From: Kwoniella bestiolae CBS 10118
Taxonomy: Eukaryota; Basidiomycota; Tremellomycetes; Tremellales; Cryptococcaceae
Direction of reading: 5' to 3'
DNA length: 64,000 bases
Assembly: GCF_000512585.2 (NCBI RefSeq)
Contig: NC_089244.1
Coordinates: 744,001 to 808,000, forward strand
Within the stretch, counting starts at the first letter, position 1, and each line of letters begins with the position of its first letter. A program made the translations under genes and the position numbers. The notes beneath the pieces are model-generated. The model saw nothing but the letters and a program-made list of their open reading frames with translations. It searched no databases and had not been told where the DNA came from. Below are positions 12,501 through 23,697 of the stretch, piece by piece.

Positions 12501-13567
12501 CTTCGATGGCAGTGGTCAACCTCTCTTTTATGAAGGTCAGATACGTCGATAAGCCATGTAGAAGAGCGTGATGTGTGGGTGTAAGGGCTCTGCAAATACC
12601 CCAATGAGCTGCGTTGTCAACAGAAGACCTATGACCACAGAGCTTACAGGGTACTTTGTGAATCTACGATCATCTCCAACCTCCTAATAGACGTGCCAAT
12701 ATCCAAATACCATTCTATCATCCTATTCACTCTTCTCATCAGCAATTTGATGCCCCTCCATTGGAAATGGGGACATACGAGTTGCCCGTGACTCTCTCTA
12801 TCCCTATTGGCCTACCTCCCTCGGCAGACCATACGAATCTCGCCTTCCTACTGTTCCATTTCAAGTGTTTGGTGGTGGTCGTACCCAGTGTCGAACGCAT
12901 CATCAATTCCAGAAGTGTTTTCGGATCATGTACTGGTATTGGTCTGGATCCAGATGATCTACCTAGTTTCGGAAGGGTTATGGGGGGTTCTAGTCTGTAT
13001 TGACCCTCAATCAGCGCTCAGGATGTCTAGATGATACGGTGACTGTACTTACGAGGTAAGAAGAGAGTCGAAAGTGAATGTTGACTTTTCAGATAAGAAT
13101 GGTGTGGTCCCGGTACGTGAGAGATCGATATCATCCCATGTTCTCAGCGGCTACTCGTCGATATGTAAGCTGCATTCACATTCATTTGGAAGAATCCATG
13201 AGCTCACCTCAAATACCTTTCGCCTGCTTGGTCCAGTCTCAGCCTCAGGCTGTGTAATAGCTCTCTCCCAAATATTATCTTGATTTACGCCCTCGCCCAA
13301 CCCTTCAAGTACCTCTTCTCTCGCACGAAGCTCTTTCGCTGGTACTTGAGCCCTAGAAGGGGATGGAGGGTTGTCCAAATTCAAATTCTGAAGAGCATAT
13401 CTCGATGTGCCCCTCAGACTACCCAGAAGCCTCTCTGTACCGGATATATGATCGTCCAATGGCGGCAGGACAAAGCGAGGTTGGATGTTCGGTAATTTTG
13501 ATGAGGACGCGAAGGGATTGGATTCTTCCGTGAGAGGTATTGGGGCGAGCTGGAAGAGAGTGGTCAT
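9548..13567 (-). CDS. Gamma-tubulin complex component, GCP5-like (Spc97/Spc98 family)
   Basis: Predicted subunit of the gamma-tubulin ring complex that nucleates microtubules at the spindle pole. The start is MTTLFQLAPIPLTEESNPFA (13567). The exon that follows has a low-complexity linker, then GCP N-domain features such as ALTPTHHALLHGLSTYLTF and LGATKDVRELGETLCEVMC (near 12600-12400), ALAFLFNKSIGPFLNLLRAW and LYLDDLNFLDHLDILYSYFL (around 11250). The C-domain exon (about 10740-9840) has LDFLYLSYSPPSAITPLLP, KYQTIHNLILRLSRCQIVF, VLRFRMAHLVNALGEYIDNV and a late helix KILNSCLL. These match GCP5 in order and spacing. An acidic disordered insert (YLYTGEYEDDEDEEEGD) lies in the C-domain. The last exon, after the acceptor at about 9779, ends at 9548. 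GCP5 rather than GCP4 or GCP6 is my best reading, not proven. Confidence 0.8.
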
Positions 13568-13931
13568 CGTTCAAGATTAGCTGTTGCTCAATTCTCCTAT
13601 ATCTGCTCTGTCATCTTTCAGTGTTTGTTCGTCAATCGTCAATTGTGTTGGTATCAGGCGGGTGAATACTTGTAATGACAATGAACGCGTCTTTCGTCTT
13701 CTGATGTTCTGATGTTCTGCCAGTCGATGTTTACATGCCACGTGGGACTCGAACAAGGCACGGACCTCGTTCACAGATTTTTGAGCTTTTTGGGAGGCAA
13801 AAGTCATCTCTACATCTTCATACAACTCTTATTTCTCATACATGTCGTTGCTATTCACACATCGTCATCCCATCAAGAACACCGAACCAAACTCAACACC
13901 TAGCTAACATCCAATACAGTATCAACACACG
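13568..13931. promoter_or_regulatory. Divergent promoter of GCP gene and BUD23
   Basis: 364 bp head-to-head spacer. Open reading stretches here have no family resemblance and carry the start-proximal CA/TC-rich composition typical of leaders. Confidence 0.4.
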
Positions 13932-15357
13932 ATGTCTCGACCCGAAGAGATCTCACCGCCAGAAATCGTATGTCCAGCTATCACATTGTCTATAGTCTCT
14001 TAAGCTGACAACTCCCTTAATTCGAACAGTTCTACGGCGACGTAGAAGCCACCAAATACACATCCAACACTCGAGTGAAGTCCATCCAGGCTCAGATGAC
14101 CAGACGAGCGATGGAGTTGTTAGCACTGCCAGAGGACGAGACTGCCTTCGTACTGGATATAGGATGTGGGAGTGGGTTGAGTGGAGAGTTGTTGGATGAG
14201 GCGGGACATGTTTGGGTTGGGGTTGATATTGCTCCGTCTATGTTGGGTGGGTCTATCTATCCATTCTTGGGATACAAACCCCATATGATTAGGACTGATG
14301 TTGCTATCTATTCGTTCGCAGAGGTCGCATTGGAACGAGAAGTAGAAGGAGATTTGTTCTTACAGGATATAGGACAAGGGTTTGGCTTCAGACCAGGTAC
14401 TTTTGATGGTGCGATAAGGTGAGTTGCAGTCATGCTTGTCTTGCCCTATCTATTCCAAGTGATATACAACACGCCTCACTAGATCACATAAGATACCATC
14501 TTCCCTCCTGTCGTTTTGAACAATCTCATTTATCCCACTCTACTCTATATGACGATACAACACGACGGTCTTCTTACCTATCCTGGTGCAACCGCCCGTA
14601 AACCCATTTTATCCGGGCACCCAACCTGAATCTCTCCACCCTCCCTATCCATGATCCCCCCGTGCACGTTCTAACATCATTCGCAAGAATCGAAGTTGCT
14701 GACACCCACAACCCAATACAACAGCATCTCAGTAATCCAATGGCTCCTCAACGCCGACTCATCCTCCCATTCTCCCGCCCAACGACTCACCCGATTCTTC
14801 ACCACCCTCCATTCAGCCCTGAAAAACCCCTCCCGAGCTATATTCCAATTCTATCCCAATTCAGACGACCAGGTCCAGATGATCGTGAACGCAGCGCAGC
14901 GGGCGGGGTTCGGCGGTGGGCTTGTGGTGGATTACCCGAACTCCAAGAAGGCCAGGAAGATGTATCTGTGCTTGATGGTGGGGCAGCAGGAGATACCAAA
15001 AGCTTTGAATGGGGATGAGATGCAGGTTGATGAGGATAGTTCGCTGGGGATGAAGAAGAGGAGAGAGGAGATTTTGAATGAGAAGCGCCGAAGGAAGGAT
15101 CAGGGGGGTAAGAAGGGGGGGAAGAAGGGTAAGAAGGATTTGGACGCGAAGGAGTGGATTATGAAGAAGAAGGAACTTTATAGGTCGAGAGGGAAGGAGG
15201 GGTAAGTGATTCTCGAGTTTATTTTGTGACTGACATGGATCCATTTGGAAAAGGGGGGAGTCAAAGATGTGGACAGCAGGCTGATCATGGATGTGATGCT
15301 CGTAGCGTACCGAACGATTCAAAATATACAGCGAGGAAACGAAAAGTGTATTTCTAA
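13932..15357 (+). CDS. BUD23: 18S rRNA (guanine-N7)-methyltransferase Bud23
   Basis: SAM-dependent methyltransferase that modifies a guanine of 18S rRNA and is needed for 40S maturation, working with Trm112. The start exon is MSRPEEISPPEI (13932-13967). The next exon holds FYGDVEATKYTSNTRVKSIQ and the SAM-binding motif I, VLDIGCGSGLSGELLDEAGH, then VGVDIAPSML. Later exons carry GDLFLQDIGQGFGFRPGTFD, ISVIQWLLNAD, AIFQFYPNSDDQVQMIVNAA and GGGLVVDYPNSKKARKMYLC. A lysine-rich nucleolar tail follows. Reading straight through stops at 15205. However, a donor at 15202 and an acceptor at 15305 add a final exon (15306-15357) encoding VPNDSKYTARKRKVYF. This is the conserved Bud23 C-terminus, so I extend the CDS to 15357. 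Confidence 0.93.
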
Positions 15358-16193
15358 TCCCTCGACTAGACCTGTTCTTCTTCCTGCATTCTGCTGCTCT
15401 AAAGAGAGAACTCTGTACCAATGTCATATCTCATCGAGATTGTGTATGTATTTTGCTTATATCTCATACGATCCTTTTGGACAAGCACCCAGGCCTCATC
15501 TGTGTTGCAAATAATTTGTTTGACAATGTTGCGTGCTCGTGCGAAAAGCTTACATGTATGTGCATGTCTGATATACAACAAGTATTCTTTTCTATCTATC
15601 AGAGATCGGATTCACCGTTCATCCTTTACCTTCTGAGGAACAGACATCTCTCATAGCACGCTCGCTATATGACAAAACCTTACTTCCCATATTACATTTG
15701 CCATGCCCACACAAATCTCTCTCTTCCTGCTATTCGCCTTAAATGTGTAGAAAAGGTGCGCAAGGATTGATGAGTCTTCGCCATCCCGCCTCAAATTCAT
15801 CCTTTCAAGGATGAAATCCACCTCGTACCACATGGATCCTTTGTTGAGGTTACGAGATCATCTTCTCGAATCACAAAGGAGATTGTGAACGCATTTGTGA
15901 CAGCGGGAAAGATTCGGAATCATCATTCTTGCATTCTTCATTTTCGCATACTTGCATTCTTGCGTCTTGCACTTTCGACTTCACGACACGGAAAACTTGC
16001 ATATTAGGACATTTTAGGATGGCATTATTTTTTGTTTGCTTGAATTTAGGTTTGGTAGCTTGTAATTTTCATATTGTAGATAAAGTCTTGTTAAAGGGTT
16101 GATATATAGAAGATTTGAGCATTTTGTGGGATGTAAGAGAGCGTGACAGGAAAAGAGATTTCATCTTCATCGAGAGGATCTTTTTAGTATCTG
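15358..16193. other. Convergent 3' region, no gene seen
   Basis: 836 bp between two tail-to-tail genes. It includes an imperfect CATTCTTGCAT-type repeat at about 15930-15985. No credible reading frame or structural RNA is seen; long 3' UTRs are likely. Confidence 0.5.
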
Positions 16194-16728
16194 GGAGCCT
16201 CGGGCGCACCACCGGCAGGACCAGCTCCTGAAGCGGATTCGTAGTCCCTTGCTGCTCTTGATCCTCTATCGGGTGAGGCAGAGTATCTTCGTCTGGGGCT
16301 GTTCAGATATGAGATATACATCAGCTAGCATCCTAGTATCAGAAGGGAGGGCTAGCTCACCTGGGTGATCTTCTTCGGTCGTCGTATTCATCTCTCTTTG
16401 GTCGGTCGTCGTAATCCCTTCTTCCTCTGTCGTCCCTGTTGAGCGAACCAGACGTCAGTACCTGGCCCCTAAACCGACACAAGACATTCACATAAAAAGG
16501 TGGTGTATCAAGGGAGTATACTGACCTATCGGCATATCTATCCCTATCATCCCTTGGGGGTCTATCATACCCTCTAGATCTACCGTCATACCCACCACCA
16601 CCCCCTCGACCATCATATCCTCTTGACCTGCTATCATAACCACCTCGATCGTTGTATCGAGAATCGTATCCCCTCGATCGGCTATCATAGCCTCTTCGGT
16701 CGTCGTATCGATCTTCGTCTGTATGGAG
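16194..16728 (-). CDS. SR/RGY-rich RNA-binding-type protein, 3' exons only
   Basis: Three exons join in frame: 16728-about 16526, 16435-16371 and 16298-16194. They encode a tail rich in repeats such as GYDSRSRGYDSR and GYDGRG, then RRRSPSPRRRYSASP and the end GGAPEAPRY. Composition and SP/RS dipeptides are those of nuclear RNA-binding or splicing proteins that normally carry an N-terminal RRM. The acceptor before 16728 requires an upstream exon ending in one base of a split codon. I searched 16740-17640 on this strand for RNP1/RNP2-like motifs and found none. Short possible exons occur (for example the frame around 17041-16980) but none convinces. Either the first exons are small and unrecognised or the 5' half has been lost next to the decayed region. 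The exact family is unknown. Confidence 0.55.
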
Positions 16729-17639
16729 GTATGTAAGCATTTCGTTCTTCACTTCTGCATTCAGATGAGGTGATTCATTTCAGACTGATACTTGGGCAAG
16801 GAGAAAATGGTAGGTCTCTTGATCTTGACAAGAGGGAAAAGATCACTCTCTATTATATTCCTGGTGTCGAGGCGCAATGGTTCGATAGGAGAATAACTCT
16901 GATCTTCGCTAAGGTATAATGATTGTCTGTCATGTATTTGCTGGAAATATTGATCATACAAATGATTCTCCCCATATCAAAGTATAACAAGTCCCTCTCC
17001 CTAGTGTACGTTCGGCCTTGACCTCCTTCGATTCTCATCATATGATCTCCTCATGCGCCGAGGATCAAGCCAGAACAGAAATAACCATCCTCCAAGTTTG
17101 AATAATATTGGTTTGTTTCAGGTGGAAAAGGAGATCAGCTCTAGCGAGGTGATTTATCGTTTCGTCGTATGATAGAGCGGCGAGTGATAATGCAAGAGAA
17201 ACGAACTGGTCAGCACAAAGAACGGAATGTCCAACAAAGGAAGGGTAGATGACCGGAGGAAGAGGAAAGCGTTCTATTTCCTTTTTCTTCACGCATTTCC
17301 TCCATCTTGAAAGGCACCAATCCAGGCATAATCCATGAATGTTTTATCATACGAGAAGCGATCGCATAATCTGAGACAGGAGGAACTGCAGAGTCACAAC
17401 ATCATGCAACAAAACCGTGATCTTGTTTTTCCATCCCTCTACAAACTAGGGTATCTCATCTCCTCATATCTTCTCATTCCACAACAACATCGACCCTAAT
17501 CATCAACTGCAAATTTCGTGTATCCATAATGTACCGTATCCAACCCCATTCCTTACAAGTTGATAACCAAATGGGATGGATGGGATGATGAGAAGTTATA
17601 GAAAGCTGTCAATCCTTTCTATCACTCTACTCGTCCCTC

Positions 17640-18035
17640 GTAATCCCTTTTCCTCCCTCGATCAACTCCACTCTAGATCTCACCGCGACCCTCGCTCGTG
17701 TCAGAGAATATCACTCTGACCATGAAATCAAGACCAGGCTGGGCTGGTTCAACCATGACAGACGGGTCTAACACCCAACCCACGTTCCCGACTAGCCTCA
17801 TCCAAGAACCACTTCAGTCCCATGCTCACCTTTCCAACATATACAGGGCCTCCTCGGACGTTGCTTCCTCCACCACTACATCGACTCTCGCAGACTACGT
17901 CACTTCCATCTGACGCAATCTACTCAATCTTCTGAGCGAGGTAACAAGGGAAAGCGCTGATTGATCTTCCGCCGCGATAACTCTGCCAAACTACCGGGCG
18001 TCAACTCAAAATGCGCCGGAGGAGATCAAGTTCGA
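17640..18035 (+). pseudogene. Decayed relic of the GH128 glucanase gene
   Basis: Blocks of this stretch match the 5' half of the intact gene at 20467, in the same order and orientation. Examples are AGATCTCACCGCGAC (about 17670) against AGATCTCACGCGCGAC (20553), GTTGCTTCCTCCACCACTACA (about 17860-17880) against the same string at about 20810-20830, CGCAATCTACTCAA, and GATAACTCTGCC (about 17966) against 20924. Between the blocks are indels and stops, and the signal peptide and catalytic half are absent. It is a dead partial copy covering the Ser/Thr-rich linker region. A short open frame at 17698-17913 is what remains and is not a gene. Confidence 0.75.
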
Positions 18036-18106
18036 ACTCATGCCACCTCCACACCTAATGGTCGGTCCAATACTTCCTCCCTGGAGGTGATATATCAGGG
18101 AGAAGA

Positions 18107-18900
18107 ATGTCAGGTTCGATGAATTGGTGGAGTAAAGAGGATTGCGTGCAGAAATTATGGTGAGTCGTGGTGCTCTAACTGTCAATCAACCTTCTTTGTC
18201 TCAATACTGATATATCTGATTGGTGTAGGAGGAATCAAATCCGTGTCTGGGTATGAGTTTGTAAGTCTACTGCCACCCATACTTCACGTTCACTTACCTC
18301 TGCCACCGAAGTTGAGAATTCAGTGATATTTAAGAGTACGCCGTGATGTCCCATATGACTGCATGATACAGCATGGTCGGACGCTGCTCGCTTTAAGCCA
18401 CATAATCGATCTCTCGCATCGACTACTCTCTTCATCTGTCGGTCAATCTAGTACTTCAGCTAGTGACGCTGAGCTTAAAGGCAAGGGATGGATGATTGAG
18501 AGTAGCTACTGCATCAAACCAAACAAGGGCTAACAACTCAAAAATGATCAGAGGACCCGCAAATTCCTCATGCTCACCTCCAAAGCTCGGGGACGCTATG
18601 GTCGATTATGTCCAGGATCGATCTGGTGGTTGTGGCGCTAATACATTCTGCGAGAGGATGTTTGGTGTCTACTTTCATGAATTGGTGGAGTATTGAGGAT
18701 CTGCGTGCAGAAATTAGGTGAGTCGTGGTGCTCTAGCTGTATCAACTATTAAGCCACATAATCTTCGTGTCATCAGCTGATATATCAATCTTCGGACTTC
18801 AGCTGACGCTAGAGGGAAAGAAGGAGAAAGGAGTGGGTGATGAGTAGGGTTTGTAGGAGATAGAGCTACTGCATTGATAGAGTACCTGATGCTGGGTCTG
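18107..18900 (+). repeat. Two tandem degenerate copies of an exon/donor unit
   Basis: 18117-18190 and 18674-18746 are near-identical: GAATTGGTGGAGTA, then GCGTGCAGAAATTA, GGTGAGTCGTGGTGCTCTA and CTGT(C)ATCAAC. Further matching blocks follow each copy at a shifting distance (TTAAGCCACATAATC at about 18393 and 18749; GAGCTACTGCAT or GTAGCTACTGCAT at about 18501 and 18863). In copy 1 the unit reads as an ATG-led exon (MSGSMNWWSKEDCVQKL) ending at a perfect GTGAGT donor. In copy 2 the frame is interrupted (TGA). The source gene is not recognised. Looks like local duplication followed by decay. Confidence 0.65.
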
Positions 18901-18949
18901 TTTCCTGTGAGTACGTCCACGATACTTCACCCTGTACTTCTTGCCAAGT

Positions 18950-19372
18950 CGAATTGTTTGGTTCGTTTTGTGTGGACATCTTGAGAAGCGAATGTGGTAC
19001 GGCTCTATTCGCAATTATTGAGGATTGCTTGTTTGGTGAGGTGTCTACACGTCAATTCGTGAGGGGTCTACCGATAGCACTCCCATCAGATTATGACCTG
19101 AATCGTGGGTATCCCCCAATTCAGCCAATAAACCTGGTACGATGTATTCGTTGGTCAGTTCTCGGCTCGAAATTCTTTTGAGCAGTTCTCCATCCCCTAA
19201 TCAGACTTTCGTACCGCTCTCGAAGGGCAAAGAACCTGACAGGTCGGGAGGATCTAGCTCTTCGCGTCATTCTGAGGAACCAGATGGGGAAGAAGGATAC
19301 GTGGCTGTGGATCTTGATGATGTGTCTGGTGGTACTAGGAGCAATAGGGTAGAGAGGGGAGGAAGGATATAG
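18950..19372 (+). pseudogene. Unidentified coding fragment, possible 3' exons
   Basis: Two stretches look coding by composition: one around 19050-19135 (RGLPIALPSDYDLNRGYPP, QPINL) and one at 19195-19372 with SPNQTFVPLSKGKEPD, GEEGYVAVDLDD and a stop at 19370-19372. A plausible intron (donor after 19136, branch and acceptor near 19186) lies between them. The phases do not agree in a way I can resolve, so I treat it as a fragment. It could be the 3' end of a gene whose first exons are the tandem units at 18107-18900. No family recognised. Confidence 0.35.
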
Positions 19373-20466
19373 CTGTTTCGTCTTGGTAATTCATATGTAG
19401 ACTGTATTGTATTGAATTTCTCGCGGATAACTATCCTCATATTCGTATCCATACTCCACAACATGACTATTCACATAGCTTCCGTATCATATCATAATGC
19501 ATAATCAAGTGATCAATCATCCTTTGCCCTGTTTGCCATATGCAGTAAACGTACGCATTGATCCCTCAACCAGAGGAAGTATTCACGATATGCCACAGTC
19601 ATCTGTCTCTGGTATGACGCGCTTGCTTTTCCACCAAATCAGAAAATAAACAAAAACCCTCTCAACGCCTTTACCCTGAATCCAACCTATCAGACGTGTT
19701 ATGTTTGCTTTTATGTGTTTCGGAAAACAATAAACACAACACACAGCTCAGTGCGACTGCAGTTGTACTCTGTTTGCGCATGCATATGAATATGGTACAG
19801 GCAGAGTGAGGTATGTGAGCAGAGCAAGAACAACAGTGATATTAATAAAAAAGGGAATCGCACTGTACATAGCAAAATAGATCAGGTCGTAGCTGGTCAT
19901 AGCGGAAGAGGCTGGTTTTACTGTATAGTCTGCTTTCTATCGTGGTCAACAGTTTTCATCTAATATTACTTTTCATATCATCATCATCATCTCATTCTTG
20001 ATCTTCATCATCAGTCCTATATTCATCATCACTCACGACATCAACGACATTCCCACTTGGATCGGATATATTACTAGTTAGAAGTAAAAGCAGGAACATT
20101 AGGAACACCCACACGAGGTCATAGCAACTCTTAAGAAATACCCCGTGCGCATCTATTGTTTTCCCTCTTCAGTAGCAGTCAACATATACGTGAGTAGTTC
20201 TCTATCTTCTTCTTGACAACCCTATCTTCTTCCCATCTGGCACATCCAAACATCGTACAAATAAGCACACCAGGCTGATCACTCTCATCATCATCGGTCA
20301 ACATTACAATCCCCCCTCTATCCAAACAAAACAGTAACTCGTCCACCTGTCAATCCAAACAACTCACATTCCTTACATCCCCACGCTCATTCCAAATACA
20401 AATCAATAAATCAAATAAATCAATACCTTTATAACCTATCTCTCCATCGCAAATAATCATCACAAA
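19373..20466. other. Long 5' flank of the GH128 gene
   Basis: 1.1 kb without a gene. Contains TCATCATCATC runs (about 19975-20030) and a CT/CA-rich stretch right up to the start at 20467, typical of tremellomycete leaders. No relic of other features seen. Confidence 0.5.
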
Positions 20467-22080
20467 ATGATAACAACCCCCCTCCTAACCCTCTTCCTTC
20501 TTCTTCCCTCCCTCGCCCTCGGATCCAACGGCCACGCCAACCGAATGGACATAAGATCTCACGCGCGACAACGAAACCATGCTCGTGCCGCCGCTCTCCA
20601 AGAGAATGAATCCCACCTCCTCAGAAGGGAGTTCAACGACGCAGTCGAACATAAGATGGCCAGGAAACTGGCCCGAAACGTAGAGTTCGCGAAGAGAAAG
20701 GCAGATGGAAGTCAATGTAGACCTAAGAACTCGACTGTCCCCACCACCTCATGGAAGAACACTTCTCCCAGCTCTACCGCCAGCATCACCTCCTCCTCGG
20801 TCGTTGCTTCCTCCACCACTACAACGGACGCAGCTACGTCATCTTCCACTGACCAACCGCAATCTACTCAAGCTTCTACGGAACAACAAGCAGCTACTTC
20901 ATCTTCCACCGCTGATAACTCTGCCGCTACCGGTGTTTCCCTCGTCTCTGCGCCGGCAAGTTACGCTGCCCACACACCCAATGGGAATAAGGCGGGAGTC
21001 AGTGCGGGAGATTCGTTAGGCTGGTTGAGTGGTAAATTGGGTTGGTGGTATGGTGAGTTAACGCAATCCCATCTTTTCCAAACTGACTCGATTCAGGATC
21101 AATCGTGTGTATGATGCTGATACTGATTCTGCAATCTCACAGACTGGTCTCCTAACCCTTCGGGATCATGTGGAAATGCCGTCTCCGTCCCAATGATCTG
21201 GGGAGGTGGATCAGCGGATGGTGAAGATGCTGCTCGTCTTGAAGCGTTCAAGAGCATGACGTCCGTTCCGCAATATATCATTGGGTTCGAGGAACCAGAC
21301 TGTTCGGCTGGGTCTGGTAGTGCGGGTATGGATGTTGGTACTGGTGAGTTTTGGTCTCTTTTAGGGGAAAGAACCCAGTGGAAAAATAAAGGATCAAACT
21401 GATGAGTGTGAATGTGCCTTGTAGCCATCTCGCTCTGGAACCAATACGTCGTACCTAAAGGAGAAGCCGGTTCGATCCTGGTCGGTCCATCGATGTGTAA
21501 ACAAGCTGCCGAGAGCGGATGGTTGGGTCCTTTCATGGCTGGTGTTACCCGAAAACCAGATATCATGAATATCCACGTTAACAAGAATAGCGCGGCTGGT
21601 ATCTACGCTGATATCGTGAGTGGACTACCTATCTTTGGTCATCAGCCTTCGAATATACAATACTTCGTCTTGAATGATAAGGAAAAAGAAGGGAAGAGAG
21701 AAAGGGCAGTCGGCTGATGAGTTGATACGGATGATATAGGACCACTACTACAACACTTACGGCCTACCCATCTGGGTAACAGAGTTTGCCTGTGTAGACG
21801 ACTCGACGAGCTTCATCCCATGTACCGACCAAAGTGAAATTGACAGCTTCATCCATACCGCTGTGGACATCTTTGAGTCTGACTCTAGAATCGCTGGATA
21901 CGCCTATTCCAATGGGTACGGTTTGGGCGATGTTTGGCCTATGGTGTCTAATGGTCAATTGACGTGAGTTGGGTCATCCTGATAGCACTCTCAATTTTGG
22001 GATAGACGGCTGATCGTGTTCTCTGGATTTACAGTGCTTCTGGTCAAACTTACTTGGCCGCTTTGAGCAAGTACCATTAA
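20467..22080 (+). CDS. Secreted GH128 (Asl1-like) endo-beta-1,3-glucanase
   Basis: Predicted extracellular or wall-bound beta-1,3-glucan hydrolase. Five exons (20467-21052, 21143-21343, 21425-21615, 21740-21963, 22035-22080) give exactly 415 residues. Residues 1-19 are a signal peptide (MITTPLLTLFLLLPSLALG). A basic pro-region and a Ser/Thr-rich, probably O-glycosylated linker follow (about 75-160). The catalytic domain begins near KLGWWYDWSPNPSG. Expected acid residues are in IIGFEEPDC (acid/base Glu) and WVTEFAC (nucleophile Glu). VPMIWGGG and IAGYAYSNGYGLGDVWPM are also family-typical. Family knowledge places such proteins in wall remodelling; in Cryptococcus and Lentinula, GH128 proteins act on own-wall beta-glucan. 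A broken copy lies 2.5 kb upstream. Confidence 0.92.
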
Positions 22081-22552
22081 TTGATCACTTGGATTAATCA
22101 CTCAACTATCTCTTCAGAGATGTGATTTACCCCTCTATTTATCTGGAATCCGGTTTTGTCCCTTTGTCTTGCCTTTACTTTATATATACCCGGAGAATCT
22201 GAATATACCTTTTTGATCTTAAAATATACACCTGATATCTTGATGATGAGAGTAATGAGTATATATCACGTTGATCGGATAAAGTTTGTGGGTGGATGGG
22301 ACATTAGTGCTTTGGCTTTAGTATATACCCTGCTTGGATGAATCTGATTATGAGTCGTACATCACCCAGTCGGTCTTGGGTAATCTCATATATATACAAT
22401 ACAGGATTCATCATCGTCATAAAAAGTGACCTAATGGGAATCATGCGGAAATACAATGATCAATTGAGTTCAGTGCCGAAACTTGGGTTCTAGACCCTCG
22501 CCTAAATGGAATATCAACCTCCGTCTCCTGCCTCTAATTCAATTCACCCACT
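22081..22552. other. Convergent spacer, GH128 gene and leaderless family member
   Basis: AT-rich, with several ATATAC runs. No coding or RNA feature seen. Confidence 0.5.
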
Positions 22553-23047
22553 TCAATCATCCTTCAACTCACACCCCCCTCCCCCTCCCTCGCCATCATC
22601 CCTCTCCCAAGGCGCCGGCCCATCCCCCCAAGGCGGCTCACTCCTCTTCGGAAAATTCGTCCCATCAAACCTCCACTCCCTCATTTCCTCCAAAGTCTTA
22701 ACACCAGGATATCCCTCCAACCCTGCCTCCCTCGTCGCTCTCCAAACATCTTCCTGGATCCGCTCGATATGTCGCAGTAAAGCGGGAGTCTCGGTGAAAT
22801 ACCCCTCTATCCCTATTGTATCGTTTTCGTCATCATATCGCACTTGCACAATAATGTTGGAGGAGGTGGTGCGAGCTATGAAAGTGTATGTGTCGGGATG
22901 AGCGTCTGAGTATTGGGTTATGAGGAGAGCGAGGGGGCGCTCGGGGGGGAGGACTTGGTCTTCCAGTTGGGGTTGAGGTTGTTTGAGTTCGGGTTCGGGC
23001 TTGGGGTCTGGGGTAGGTGCTGGTGCAGATACGGTAGGGGTGGACAT
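22553..23047 (-). CDS. Leaderless pro-region paralog of the local secreted family
   Basis: Intronless, 164 residues. Unlike its neighbours it has no signal peptide. The N-terminus is proline-rich (APAPTPDPKPEPELKQPQPQ), followed by the domain shared by all members: SDAHPDTYTFIARTTSSNI, IIVQVRYDDENDTIGIEGYF, TETPALL, a helix, then LEEMREWRFDG. Where the others have a dibasic site and a cysteine-rich part, this one ends in a short acidic and glycine-rich tail with a single cysteine. It is therefore a cytosolic copy of the pro-region only. Role unknown. By analogy with separate pro-domain inhibitors it could bind the secreted products or their precursors, but nothing in the sequence proves this. 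No known domain recognised. Confidence 0.75.
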   Translation of the reverse strand: MSTPTVSAPAPTPDPKPEPELKQPQPQLEDQVLPPERPLALLITQYSDAHPDTYTFIARTTSSNIIVQVRYDDENDTIGIEGYFTETPALLRHIERIQEDVWRATREAGLEGYPGVKTLEEMREWRFDGTNFPKRSEPPWGDGPAPWERDDGEGGGGGCELKDD

Positions 23048-23697
23048 GATCCAGTTGCTTTGGTTTTGATCGTTTGGAACAAGAGATGGTCAGGTCAGAC
23101 CGTCTGAGAGACTTGTATTGTTATATCTGGTTGAGGGTGGCGAATGGGCATTTGCGTCTCTACGAGTATTTCTCTCTCTTAAAATGACCTTTTCTCTTTG
23201 AGGACATGAGGTACTTTACACAGCAATTGAATTGATTTGATCTGATGCAGTCTCTCTCTCACCGACTGACCGACTGACCGAAATTGAGATTTTGATCTGC
23301 AATGCATGTGTAGATATGTGAGTATATACAGTATATGCATACACACGATGACGGATTATCATAGATTGTGATGCATGCATGCATGCAATGTTCGAGGTAC
23401 CAAATTGAACTCATCAATGACCTCTCGGGAGAACCTCAGCAACACGCACGCATGGCTCTCGCGAGATACAGCCAGAGCAGGCTGTTCATTTCATTTTGTA
23501 TGTTACGATTTGGATTTCGGAGGCAAGAAGTTCATCAAGTATAATATTATATCGAACCATACGAGTAATTACAATAAAGTCAAGTCGTAAGAAAAGGATC
23601 ACTGAACCACATCAACTACGAATCTCCATGTTTCTCAATAGCAGTATGTACAAAGTGTCACTGTATCATCGATGAGACGAGATGTAAAACAAATAAT
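23048..23697. other. Spacer within the secreted-family cluster
   Basis: Contains a GCAT microsatellite (about 23372-23388) and tandem CCGACTGA (about 23262-23280). No gene seen. Confidence 0.5.

Noticed and set aside
14861..15427. 188-codon minus-strand open frame
   Set aside because: Antisense shadow of BUD23 coding sequence, Leu/Pro-rich as expected for such shadows.
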